Source: Sedimentisphaerales bacterium
GTDB taxonomy: Bacteria; Planctomycetota; Phycisphaerae; Sedimentisphaerales; Anaerohalosphaeraceae
Length of the DNA stretch: 64,000 nucleotides
Reading direction: 5' to 3'
Assembly: GCA_028282905.1 (NCBI GenBank)
Contig: JANQGW010000223.1
Span: 24,677 to 88,676, forward strand
The notes beneath the pieces were generated by a model that saw nothing but the letters and a program-made list of their open reading frames with translations, was not told the origin of the DNA and ran no database searches. A program made the translations under genes and the position numbers. Shown in pieces: positions 34,414 through 43,514 of the stretch; within the stretch, counting starts at the first letter, position 1, and each line of letters begins with the position of its first letter.

Positions 34414-35196
34414 ATGAAGCCGGAGAGAAAACGGAATAGTTCCAGACAGGCAGCAGTTGAACGAGGGAGAATGTACATCAAATCCAAGCTGTTTAGGCTT
34501 CATGGTTGTCCCTTCGCTTGCAAAGATGGTGTAATCGAATGGTTGGCTATTGACCAACCAGATGGGAAACCTTCGCGTTTATATCTAACCAGAGAAACCT
34601 TACACACAGCAATTTTCGCATGGAATAAGCTACTTAGCCAGTACGATAAGCAAAAAACAGAGCAACTCAACGAACTGGCGACGTTTACGAACCTGATTAA
34701 TCGAGCAGAGAGGATCGGCTATAAGATCAACAAGGTTGTTTATCGCGGATATACGGCCGGGGATACATTACAGGTCATGCACGATAATGCCATTGAAGCC
34801 CGTACTCAGTTAAAACTTGAAGCTGAAACCGAAGAGCAGGCTCAGGAATTGGCTGATTTGAAACTGATGAGAGAGGCCGAACGTGCGGAGAAAGAGCAGC
34901 AGGTGCAAAAACAGCAAGCTGAGCACGAAATACAGATGGCCAAGCTCAAGCACGATGAGATGTTGCGGAACCAAAAAGCTGAACATGAAAACGCACTGGC
35001 AGCTCAAAAGAATCGAAATGAGCTTGATCTCGAAAATGTCAAGGCGAAAAATGCCCAGCAGGTCGAGTATCTCAAGGCCATGGAGGCGATGCAGATTGAT
35101 CTGACGCAGTACCTGGTGGCTCAATATCAGAATCCTGATAAATTGATACGGATCGCCGGAGACAATCAGCCGCAGCTGCACCTGCACAATAACTGA
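34414..35196 (+). CDS. Coiled-coil protein resembling the C-terminal half of an SPFH protein
   Basis: 260 aa. Residues 1 to about 75 are basic and unrecognised. About 85-145 (FTNLINRAERIGYKINKVVY, then IEARTQLKLEAET) resemble the end of an SPFH/Band 7 domain, and about 145-230 is a long, highly charged coiled coil with many Gln, Glu and Lys. No signal peptide or membrane helix is seen. It follows rtcR by 74 bases and the next gene by 10 bases, so it probably shares a transcript with the ADP-ribosylglycohydrolase. Its presence with a slipin suggests an SPFH-based assembly in this RNA-repair island. Function unknown. Confidence 0.55.
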   Translation: MKPERKRNSSRQAAVERGRMYIKSKLFRLHGCPFACKDGVIEWLAIDQPDGKPSRLYLTRETLHTAIFAWNKLLSQYDKQKTEQLNELATFTNLINRAERIGYKINKVVYRGYTAGDTLQVMHDNAIEARTQLKLEAETEEQAQELADLKLMREAERAEKEQQVQKQQAEHEIQMAKLKHDEMLRNQKAEHENALAAQKNRNELDLENVKAKNAQQVEYLKAMEAMQIDLTQYLVAQYQNPDKLIRIAGDNQPQLHLHNN

Positions 35197-35206
35197 AAGT
35201 AAAATT

Positions 35207-36280
35207 ATGGATAAAAGGCTAATCAACGACCGAATTGAAGGTCTGCTGTTAGGAACCGCGGTGGGTGACTCAATTGGTTTGCCGCGCGAAGGGTTGTCAC
35301 GAAAACGTGCAAAACACCTCTTTGGAGCCGCCCCGCTTCGACATCGGTTTTTCTTTGACAAGGGGATGATTAGCGATGATACTGAGCATGCCTGCATGGT
35401 TGTCCAGGCGTTGTTAGCAAGCCGGGGAGACGCGGATCGCTTCGTGCGATCATTAGGTTGGCGTCTTCGATTCTGGCTGTTGGGGATTCCTGCAGGCGTG
35501 GGACTGGCCACTCTTAAAGGCATCCTGAAGTTATGGCTGGGATTCGGCCCTGGCAAAAGCGGCATTCATTCAGCCGGAAACGGACCGGCGATGCGCTCCG
35601 GGCTGATTGGTCTATATACGGATGACATTGTTTTGCTGAAAAAGCTGGTTAAAGCATCGACATATTTAACCCATACTGAGCAGAGAGCTTATGAAGGTGC
35701 CCTGGCAATCGCTCTGGCTTGTCAGTACGCAGCGTCCAAAACTTCAGAAAATATTAGCATCGATGAGCTGTTTGCCATTTTTGAAGAGCATATAACCACT
35801 AATGAAATGAAAGCAGCTCTTTTACAGGCTCAGGTCGCTCTCGAAAATAACGACACAGCGGGGCAGTTTGCCAATTCATTGGGACTTTCAAAAGGGATCC
35901 CCGGATATATTGTTCACACTGTCCCGGTTGCTGTCTTCTGCTGGCTGAATCACAAAGACAACTTCCGGGCTGTCGTGGAAGAAGTCATTCTTCTGGGCGG
36001 CGATACCGATACCACTGGAGCCATTACAGGAGCCTTATCTGGTGCATTGTTGGGATCTTCTGCTATTCCCCTGGAATGGCTGAATGGAATCATGGAATGG
36101 CCTCGGTCAACCTCATGGATCAAGGCACTTTCAGAACGCTTTGCAGGACATATATCTGGAACCGATTCAAATCAGTCGAAATCTTTAGGTCTATTCTGGC
36201 CAAGTATCATCATTCGCAATATCTTCTTTACGCTGGTTGTCCTGATGCACGGCCTGCGGAGAATTGCTCCGCCATATTAA
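35207..36280 (+). CDS. ADP-ribosylglycohydrolase family protein
   Basis: 357 aa. The di-magnesium site of ADP-ribosylglycohydrolases is visible: IEGLLLGTAVGDSIGLP at the N-terminus, ISDDTEHACMV near 62, and LLGGDTDTTGAITGALSGA near 262. It should remove ADP-ribose from proteins or RNA ends. It starts 10 bases after the coiled-coil gene. ADP-ribose hydrolases have been noted as partners of RNA-repair systems, so removal of RNA-end or tRNA ADP-ribosylation is a reasonable but unproven role. The C-terminal hydrophobic segment (IIIRNIFFTLVVLMHGL) could be a membrane anchor. Confidence 0.88.
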   Translation: MDKRLINDRIEGLLLGTAVGDSIGLPREGLSRKRAKHLFGAAPLRHRFFFDKGMISDDTEHACMVVQALLASRGDADRFVRSLGWRLRFWLLGIPAGVGLATLKGILKLWLGFGPGKSGIHSAGNGPAMRSGLIGLYTDDIVLLKKLVKASTYLTHTEQRAYEGALAIALACQYAASKTSENISIDELFAIFEEHITTNEMKAALLQAQVALENNDTAGQFANSLGLSKGIPGYIVHTVPVAVFCWLNHKDNFRAVVEEVILLGGDTDTTGAITGALSGALLGSSAIPLEWLNGIMEWPRSTSWIKALSERFAGHISGTDSNQSKSLGLFWPSIIIRNIFFTLVVLMHGLRRIAPPY

Positions 36281-36554
36281 CAACATTTCACCATTTCATG
36301 ACGACACAGAGCGACAATCTTCCTATGATTTATCCGACAAATTTAGACCTCTGATGGTTAAGAGCTTTCCTACAAGTGACTCTGCAGGGGGAATTGGGAG
36401 GGTAGCTAAATTATTTATCTAAAACAGCTTGCGTTTTTTCACTTGATTTCGAGTTCTTCATTGGTATGTCGTCGATTCACTCTTTGCCGTCATTTTAGCA
36501 TTGCTCCTACAAAAATCCTTGTACCGATATTTAATATCGCTTATATTGCCCCCT

Positions 36555-37574
36555 ATGAATACCGAAAATACATCCAAAACCGTTGAATTGTCTGTCGTTG
36601 TGCCTATGTACAATGAAGGTGAAGCTGTCACCCAAAACGTACAAAGATTTGTAGAAGTTCTGAGAAAACTCGACATCGATTGGGAATTAATCCCCGTCAA
36701 TGACGGCTCTACGGATAACACAAAAGAACAGCTTGAGAAAATCAAAGCCGATAACGACAGAGTTCGTTATGCCAGCTACGATACCAATCGAGGGCGAGGA
36801 TATGCCCTGCGTACGGGAATAAACGCATCAACCGGCAAATATGTTGTCGCAACCGAAGCAGACATGAGCTACGGCGAAGAGATCATCGGCCGGCTGTATC
36901 AAGAATTGAAAAATAAGCAAGTGGATATCTTAATCGCTTCGCCCTATATGCCCGGAGGCAAGTTAGAAAACGTGCCATTTGCACGCGCGGTTCTCAGCCG
37001 TGGCGCCAATTGGTTATTAAGACGTGCCGTTGCCCCTCCAATCAGTACTGTCAGCGGGATGACACGCGGCTATCGCGGCGATGCCATTCGCTCAATCCCG
37101 CTTGAAGAAGACGGCAAAGAGATCCATCTGGAGATTGTCTCGAAAGGCAGCGTACTCGGATATAAATTTGACGAGATTCCCGCAACGCTTGCTTGGAGAT
37201 TTTCCGAAGAACGAATCCAAAAAGCAAGTAAATTGGGTCTCAAAACGGTTAAACACATCTTCAGTCATTTACTTTTCGGATTCAGCGAAGCACCATTTTT
37301 ACTTTTTGGCACTGTTGGAATATTTCTCTTTTCCATCGGCCTGATCGTCGGGGGATATGTAATCTGCCAGTCTCTTTTCGCCAACAGGACCATCGGAGTT
37401 TTAGCCGGCCCCAGTCTGGCGTGCCTTATTTTGATACTCGGGGGGCTTTTTGCATTCCTCCTCTACTTTCTTTCGTACCAAAACAGAGAAAACAAGCGTG
37501 AAATATTGAAAGTACGTCAAGCCATTTACTTATTAAACCAGGAATCTCAAAAAACTCCCAACATGGATGAATAA
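36555..37574 (+). CDS. GT2 family glycosyltransferase, polyprenyl-phosphate-sugar synthase-like
   Basis: 339 aa from the ATG at 36555 (no strong ribosome-binding site; an upstream reading to 36501 lacks family similarity). The GT-A fold shows SVVVPMYNEGEAV, VNDGSTDNT, and the metal site in ATEADMSYGE. Two C-terminal membrane helices (about 255-280 and 290-320) resemble dolichyl-phosphate-mannose/DPM1- or ArnC-like enzymes that charge a lipid carrier with a sugar. The next gene, a membrane glycosyltransferase, starts two bases after its stop and would use the lipid-linked sugar. Confidence 0.85.
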   Translation: MNTENTSKTVELSVVVPMYNEGEAVTQNVQRFVEVLRKLDIDWELIPVNDGSTDNTKEQLEKIKADNDRVRYASYDTNRGRGYALRTGINASTGKYVVATEADMSYGEEIIGRLYQELKNKQVDILIASPYMPGGKLENVPFARAVLSRGANWLLRRAVAPPISTVSGMTRGYRGDAIRSIPLEEDGKEIHLEIVSKGSVLGYKFDEIPATLAWRFSEERIQKASKLGLKTVKHIFSHLLFGFSEAPFLLFGTVGIFLFSIGLIVGGYVICQSLFANRTIGVLAGPSLACLILILGGLFAFLLYFLSYQNRENKREILKVRQAIYLLNQESQKTPNMDE

Positions 37575-37576
37575 CG

Positions 37577-39253
37577 ATGGAAAAGAACATGGCTGTTCAA
37601 AAAGAAACCAAAAAACAGCACTTTGAAACGATTCTGAAATGGTGGGACACGCCGTTACCGGCCAGGACTCAAACATTCTGGCTGTTAACGATTGTCCTGG
37701 GCGCTTTGGCGATTCGGCTTTGGCAAATTTTCGCCTTCGGCTCCGGCTGCCGCCCCGACACGTATTCATTTCTTACACAGGCACATGATCTTGCAAACGG
37801 CCATTGGGCGCGATGGTTTTATATTAACACCAAACCGCCCGTTTACAGCTTCCTGCTTGCCGGCGGGATTAAATTGGGTTTAAACGAGATGGTCTTTGCG
37901 AAATGCCTGAGCACCTTCATGAGCCTGATTTTTCTGCACCCCGCCTGGCTGATTCTTAGGCGATTAGTAAAAGGGTCCACGCGTGTCCTGGCCTTGGCGG
38001 TCGTTGCGTTTTGCCTGATTGTCGTGGAAATTTCCACAAGAACGACTTCGGATATCACATACGCCGTTGTTTTACTGTACAGCTTCTATTTTGCTTTATA
38101 CAAAGCGATTCTGGACCAAAAAGCAAAAGGATTTGTCATTGGAGGAATCCTTTTGGGAATTGCATTTTTAACACGCAGCGAAGCGGTCATCTATCTTCCA
38201 TTGATCACAATCTTTGCGGTCTGGGGAGCGATCAGAAAAAAAGTTGCCTGGAAAACTGCAGCCCAATCGCTGCTGTACCCTGCAATTGCCATTATCGTTC
38301 TGGCTCCGCAGGTCATCCTGCTTTGCCAATACGAAGGACGCTTTTTGTTGAGACGAAATGCGGGGAATCTAATTGCCGAAAGCATCAACAATGCGCAAAC
38401 GGATGCCGGTTCCGGATCCGAAGCTGTTCTGAGTGAAGCCGACAATGATACCACCAAACTCCGACAGCTCACGAACGTTGTCTGTAAAGTATTGGTTTCA
38501 GTCGCGGCCAATTCGTTTGACTATATTACGGATAAAATCCCCAGGGCAGTCGGTTATGTGCCGGCATTATTTTTGATTGTCGGGCTTATTGCCTGCGGAA
38601 AAAATCTGTTCCGGTTTTCGCCCGAATCACTCACACTGCTCAGTTTTGTGTGGACATTTGTGATTCTTGCCCCCATCGAAGCGCATAGCCGGTTTTTGAT
38701 TGGCATCGTTCCGATGATTACGGCCCCAATCGCAACCGGTATTATTATTTTGGCGGCGAAACTGGCACAGAACAAACCGGCGGAATTTGGCAATAAACAG
38801 CTGGTAATGTCATCGGTCCGTCTTGTGATTATATTTTTTATTCTGGGAGTTATTGGTCCAACTGCAGCACGAATCGCGGCAAGGAACCCATACGATGGAA
38901 CTGAAATTGTCGCAACGGGAAAAGTATTTTCTGAAATCATTAAGAATAACCCCGCCGATCAATCGAAAATCATATTGACGAATGTTCGGGAATCATCGCG
39001 TCTGAAATACATCACCGGGATGCCGATGGTCCTGCTTCATAGAAAAAAGGCTTATACCGCACAGGAAATCGAAGACATTTTAACTGAGCATCCATCCACA
39101 AAATTCCTTGTCATTACGGAAAAAGCCTGCCGGTCCATATTCCCAGAGTATCCCGTGCTTGCAAAATGGGCGAAACATCTTGAAACCTGCCAGACCCATC
39201 CAAAGTCAAAAGAACCGGAGTATGTATATATATTCCAGATCGATCAGGAATAA
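37577..39253 (+). CDS. ArnT/PMT-type integral membrane glycosyltransferase
   Basis: 558 aa with about ten hydrophobic helices. The first periplasmic loop carries the acidic GSGCRPDTYSFLTQAHDLA segment and NTKPPVYSFLLAGG, features of lipid-phosphate-sugar-dependent (GT-C fold) transferases. A C-terminal soluble part (about 440-558) follows the membrane region. It likely moves a sugar from the lipid carrier made by the adjacent GT2 protein onto a cell-surface acceptor such as lipid A or protein. Two-base spacing to the GT2 gene. Confidence 0.82.
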   Translation: MEKNMAVQKETKKQHFETILKWWDTPLPARTQTFWLLTIVLGALAIRLWQIFAFGSGCRPDTYSFLTQAHDLANGHWARWFYINTKPPVYSFLLAGGIKLGLNEMVFAKCLSTFMSLIFLHPAWLILRRLVKGSTRVLALAVVAFCLIVVEISTRTTSDITYAVVLLYSFYFALYKAILDQKAKGFVIGGILLGIAFLTRSEAVIYLPLITIFAVWGAIRKKVAWKTAAQSLLYPAIAIIVLAPQVILLCQYEGRFLLRRNAGNLIAESINNAQTDAGSGSEAVLSEADNDTTKLRQLTNVVCKVLVSVAANSFDYITDKIPRAVGYVPALFLIVGLIACGKNLFRFSPESLTLLSFVWTFVILAPIEAHSRFLIGIVPMITAPIATGIIILAAKLAQNKPAEFGNKQLVMSSVRLVIIFFILGVIGPTAARIAARNPYDGTEIVATGKVFSEIIKNNPADQSKIILTNVRESSRLKYITGMPMVLLHRKKAYTAQEIEDILTEHPSTKFLVITEKACRSIFPEYPVLAKWAKHLETCQTHPKSKEPEYVYIFQIDQE

Positions 39254-39273
39254 CAGATAGACGCCGGTCTTTG

Positions 39274-40290
39274 TTACGATTGAGTTTCCGCTGTATTGAT
39301 TGTTGTGTCGTCACATTCGTTTTTGCTCCGCAGGAAATCGCCGCAGCGTTTAGTTAATTGACGACTGGCAACTCCTCCGACAATAAACACAAATACCGCG
39401 TCAATGACGCGCCAGGTTAACCCCCCCGCCAATACCGCCTGGTAATCCAGCCCCATCAACGAGGAGATCCCGGCCAATAACCCTTCATAAACGCCGGCAT
39501 TGCCCGGAGTAATCTGAAATGCCAATGAAACATTGCCTAATGCAACCAGAACCACGATATAGCTCCAATGAACTGATGCATCGCCTGTATTAAGGATAAC
39601 TGCATATATTCCGCTTTGCAGAATAATCAGTGCACTGTAACATAAAATAAGTCTCATTAAGCACGATTTGTGACTTGCAAATTTTACCCATCCTTCGGCA
39701 AGATTGCCGGCAAATGCCAGTATCTTGTTGTGAGATTTCTTTATTCTGACCCGAATCATTGCAAGAACCAGCAATCCGGCAATTCCAACAGCAACAAGTA
39801 AAAGCGGTTTTAAAAACCAGATGCCGTCACGGATCCCTATCAGCACCAAGCCCCCGCCAACCCAAAGCAAGGCGGTGAAAATCGACGTCAGCAGCATCCC
39901 TGACAAGCTCGCAACAAACATCCCCGGAGAAAATTGATATCGTTTGTTAAGATAAACCGCCCTGGCAACCGCTCCGCCGCGCATGGGGATGAGCAAATTG
40001 CCAAAACGCGTCGCCATACTTATTTCAAACGATTCCATTTTGCCAAGTCGAATGGAATACGGCAATAGAACACTCGTCATAATGATTGCCGTCACGATGT
40101 AGTACAGAAGATCGAGAACTAACACAAGTGTGATTTTTGTCGCGGAAACACTTGCGAAAACATCAGAAAACTTCTCCCAGTTTGTATAAAGGTATATGCC
40201 TATCGCTGTAAATACCACTGCCAATACAGCCAAACGCACAAAAACCATCGGTTTCACTGCACGTTTAGACGGCTGAGGATTCGTTTCCAT
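39274..40290 (-). CDS. Lysylphosphatidylglycerol-synthase-type (UPF0104) flippase-like membrane protein
   Basis: 338 aa with roughly eight hydrophobic segments. It shows the LPG synthase transmembrane-region pattern, including RFGNLLIPMRGGAVARAVYL, FQITPGNAGVYEGLLAG and the final WRVIDAVFVFIVGGVAS. Members without the catalytic synthase domain, like this one, are thought to move lipids or lipid-linked sugars across the membrane. Convergent with the ArnT-like gene, 20 bases apart. Confidence 0.82.
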   Translation of the reverse strand: METNPQPSKRAVKPMVFVRLAVLAVVFTAIGIYLYTNWEKFSDVFASVSATKITLVLVLDLLYYIVTAIIMTSVLLPYSIRLGKMESFEISMATRFGNLLIPMRGGAVARAVYLNKRYQFSPGMFVASLSGMLLTSIFTALLWVGGGLVLIGIRDGIWFLKPLLLVAVGIAGLLVLAMIRVRIKKSHNKILAFAGNLAEGWVKFASHKSCLMRLILCYSALIILQSGIYAVILNTGDASVHWSYIVVLVALGNVSLAFQITPGNAGVYEGLLAGISSLMGLDYQAVLAGGLTWRVIDAVFVFIVGGVASRQLTKRCGDFLRSKNECDDTTINTAETQS

Positions 40291-41226
40291 AGTATTTGGC
40301 CTTTTCTCTAAATATTTCAGTCATCAGTCTAAATAATTGCATTCGCTGCTATCCATCTTCACATATACTGTCAACACCCAGCCCCCTGAGAAATCGTAAC
40401 CTGCTTATCAAAAAGAACTTACACTGACGAGATTCATTTACTGTCCGCCTGAGTAGGTCACGGATCCTTCGCAGTGCGGGCAGAAACACCTTCAGATTTT
40501 AGCGGTATTATTTCCCGCAGACAACGGCTCACCGGTTCATCGCGACCGAGGAAAGAGTCAAATTGACAGCAAACCGTCTGCTATCTGTCCGAATCATATC
40601 AAAATCCTTTTTCTTTGCAATACATTGTCAGAATATTCAGGAGTTGTGAATAATTTAGATTGACGCTAATATGGACTTTCTTTAGAATACTTTCGAAAAA
40701 TCTCTGTTATGAGGCCATGAACCGGAATCGACGTCGATAGTGAGGCGAAGTTTCATATCGTCTTGTCGAAATTGACGAGTGACCATATGTGTTTCTTGAT
40801 TGCGCATCGGTTCAAAACGGTCATCTCGATCGGTCGCATTGTAGTGGTCGATAACAGTTGTGTTGTCGCCCAAGACACGCATGGTGAACTGACGACCTCA
40901 TCAGATGTCTAACGGCGTCTATAAAACACAAGTAACGGAAACCCTGAACACACAAAAAGGGGGCGGCCCTGTGTCCCGTTGGCATCGTTTAAAATTATAA
41001 TATAACACTTGTTTGCATGGCGTATTGGGCCATGTTAAACTAAAGGGCAAACTCAAGAACTGGTGGAAATTAAAATCTGCCCTTGAGCGGTAAGTTTGCA
41101 ATAAAAAATCTTGAGAAGAATAAGGTAATTGTCAAGAGTGTCAGTTACTGACAAAAAGTGTATTTTTTAAAGGTTTCTGTCGAAAAGCGACCTTATATAA
41201 AGAGAACTAAGCGAGGATTTACTTCT
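40291..41226. other. Intergenic region with a decayed transposase-like remnant
   Basis: About 930 bp before the surface-glycan cluster without an intact gene. It holds a short zinc-finger-coding remnant (40438-40527). A small reading frame of 66 codons (40682-40882, minus) is without recognisable similarity. A palindrome TGTCAG-TTA-CTGACA (41139-41153) lies upstream of pseB and may be an operator. The remainder shows nothing I can name. Confidence 0.5.
40438..40527 (-). pseudogene. Fragment of a transposase-like protein with zinc-finger tail
   Basis: Translating the minus strand gives TGEPLSAGNNTAKI, a stop codon, then RCFCPHCEGSVTYSGGQ and a stop. CxCPHC is a zinc-ribbon-like motif seen at the ends of some insertion-sequence proteins. 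Stops on both sides and the short length show decay. The family assignment is tentative. Confidence 0.35.
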
Positions 41227-42216
41227 ATGTTGAATGGAAAATCTATCTTAATTACAGGTGGTACAGGGTCTTTTGGCAAGAGATTTACTGAAACAATCCT
41301 GCGTCAATACCCTGAAATTCAACGAATAGTGATTTATTCAAGGGACGAGTATAAACAGTTTCAAATGAGCACGATGCCTCAGTTTAAAGATAATCAGAAA
41401 TTGCGGTATTTCATCGGTGACGTAAGAGACAAAGAACGTCTCTATCGCGCGTTTGACGGAATTGATATCGTCATACATGCGGCGGCGTTAAAACAAGTGC
41501 CTGCTTGCGAATATAATCCATTTGAAGCCGTCAAAACAAATGTCCTGGGGGCAGAAAATATTATCAATGCGGCCATCGACAAAGATGTCAAAAAGGTTGT
41601 GGCCTTGAGCACGGATAAAGCCTGTGCGCCTATCAATCTTTATGGAGCCACAAAACTGTGCTCCGACAAGCTGTTTATCGCAGGAAATTCATATGTTGGC
41701 TCAAAGGACACTCGTTTTTCTGTGGTCAGATATGGGAATGTGGCGGGTTCAAGAGGATCGGTCATTCCTTATTTCCAGAAGCTGATCGAGTCAAAAGCCA
41801 AAGAACTTCCAATTACAGATGTGAGAATGACTCGCTTTTGGCTTAAACTTGACCAGGCAATAGAAATGGTTATTACGGGGTTGGAACAAATGCAAGGTGG
41901 TGAGCTGTTTGTCAAAAAAATACCGTCAATGAAAATTGTTGACTTGGCGAACTCTATGGCACCTGGCATCAAAATAAATGAAATCGGAATTCGTCCAGGT
42001 GAGAAAATTCACGAAATGATGATCTCGAAAGGAGATGCAATTCACACCTTGGAATTTGATGGATACTATATTGTACAGCCTAGCGTGCCCTGGTGGCATC
42101 CCGGAGAGTATCTGTCGAAAGGAAAGCCGGTAGAGAATGATTTTGAATATCATAGCGGCAACAATACCGATTGGCTCACCGTTTCACAAATGCAGGATTT
42201 AATTGCAGCATTGTAG
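41227..42216 (+). CDS. pseB: UDP-N-acetylglucosamine 4,6-dehydratase (inverting), PseB-like
   Basis: 329 aa from the ATG at 41227 (AGGA upstream). It is a short-chain dehydrogenase with the NAD-binding GGTGSFGKRF, the STDKACAPINLYGATK active-site block (Asp-Lys and Tyr-x-x-x-Lys) and VVRYGNVAGSRGSVIPYF, all hallmarks of PseB/FlaA1-type inverting dehydratases. It makes the first intermediate of pseudaminic-acid-type or related amino sugars. The usual next gene, a PseC aminotransferase, is not adjacent, so the pathway here is either incomplete, scattered or makes a different sugar. Confidence 0.9.
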   Translation: MLNGKSILITGGTGSFGKRFTETILRQYPEIQRIVIYSRDEYKQFQMSTMPQFKDNQKLRYFIGDVRDKERLYRAFDGIDIVIHAAALKQVPACEYNPFEAVKTNVLGAENIINAAIDKDVKKVVALSTDKACAPINLYGATKLCSDKLFIAGNSYVGSKDTRFSVVRYGNVAGSRGSVIPYFQKLIESKAKELPITDVRMTRFWLKLDQAIEMVITGLEQMQGGELFVKKIPSMKIVDLANSMAPGIKINEIGIRPGEKIHEMMISKGDAIHTLEFDGYYIVQPSVPWWHPGEYLSKGKPVENDFEYHSGNNTDWLTVSQMQDLIAAL

Positions 42217-42325
42217 TGAACACAGCGGCCGCAGCCGCACAGGATAATTTGTAAAGAACAAATTCGGAGCATTGCCGTGATCTCGCTTGGAATGAACGGC
42301 ACGACTTAGACATGGATGATTGTAA

Positions 42326-43264
42326 ATGAGTGACAGTTCGCTGTTAGATGAGGACAAAAAATACAGCCACAACAGGATTATCCGTTTAATCTCGGGATTT
42401 CCTGAAAACAGGCCTCTTCCATGCCGTTATGAACATGGACATTGTCCTTCCAACGATAAACCGGTCAATGATCTGAAGTCAAAAAAGAACTTAATGCTGG
42501 TATTCAACCGTCGAAGGCTCACTCTGTGGCAGAAATATTCGAAAAAGAAGGCCTATATTATTGGTTCTCTATTTGTTCAGTATCGAAGATTTAAAAATAT
42601 TTGCAAAGCCGACGCTGCCAGTGGAACCGTTGCTTTCCCGTTGCATTCCACCCTCAAAGAGGAAGGGGTCTTTGACAGAGAAGAATACTGCAGGAAATTG
42701 AAGGAATTGCCGGAGACATTCCACCCCATTAAAATCTGTGTTCATGAGCATGATATTCAGCGCGGATTTGATAAGATATACCGGGGGAAGGGGTTTGAGA
42801 TTGTCACCGCTGGAATCAGAGAAAATCCTGATTTTGTCGATAAATTTTACGATATCGTGAGGCATTGCAAGTACGCAACGTCAAACGCGTTTGGCTCTTA
42901 TTTGTTTTATACCGTTGAGATGGGCATTCCCTTTTTTATCTATGGCCCCGAAGCAAGCATCCGATATACGGACAGAGATATCCCGATTGAAAGAGCCACG
43001 AGGGAAGAAGAATACGGCGGTTATATTGAAAGACTGTTTTCGACCTATCCCGACATTCAAATCACCGCACAACAGCGCATCGCCGTCGCCGAAGAGACTG
43101 GAATAGAGGATGCCATTTCGTCCGACCAACTGCACCAGTTGCTAATGAGTCATTATTGGCGGCAGCGCCTGGAAGACGCAATCCGTTTTCCGTTTCGCCA
43201 CCCAAAGAAATTCTTACAGAGATTACTTTATAAATGCCCTTTAGTAAACAGGTCTGAATCATGA
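42326..43264 (+). CDS. Uncharacterised surface-glycan cluster protein, possible glycosyltransferase
   Basis: 312 aa, soluble, no signal peptide. Residues 95-245 have a fold-like pattern of a GT-B transferase second domain: SGTVAFPLHSTLKEEGVF, PIKICVHEHDIQRG, KGFEIVTAGI and CKYATSNAFGSYLFYTVEMG, where a conserved late stretch would bind a nucleotide sugar. I do not recognise the family firmly. It lies between pseB and an spsF-like gene, which supports a role in assembling or attaching an unusual sugar. Confidence 0.55.
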   Translation: MSDSSLLDEDKKYSHNRIIRLISGFPENRPLPCRYEHGHCPSNDKPVNDLKSKKNLMLVFNRRRLTLWQKYSKKKAYIIGSLFVQYRRFKNICKADAASGTVAFPLHSTLKEEGVFDREEYCRKLKELPETFHPIKICVHEHDIQRGFDKIYRGKGFEIVTAGIRENPDFVDKFYDIVRHCKYATSNAFGSYLFYTVEMGIPFFIYGPEASIRYTDRDIPIERATREEEYGGYIERLFSTYPDIQITAQQRIAVAEETGIEDAISSDQLHQLLMSHYWRQRLEDAIRFPFRHPKKFLQRLLYKCPLVNRSES

Positions 43265-43514
43265 ACTCTGGTTATGGAACTTGTTTCCCGCCAGTAGAAA
43301 TGGGAAAAATAAGTGCTCTTATTATATCTGAAATATTTTCAAAATGAAGCTGGAAACCTTGAATTATTGAAATCAATTGATATTCTATTGAAAATAGACT
43401 CGGCGATGTAGCTGAGTCAAAACAAGTAATTTCGCACCGGAAACGTCCTCGAAAAGCAAAGATATGAGAGGGTGCTGTCCGGATTGCAAGAAAATTCATC
43501 AGAGTATATAGTCA

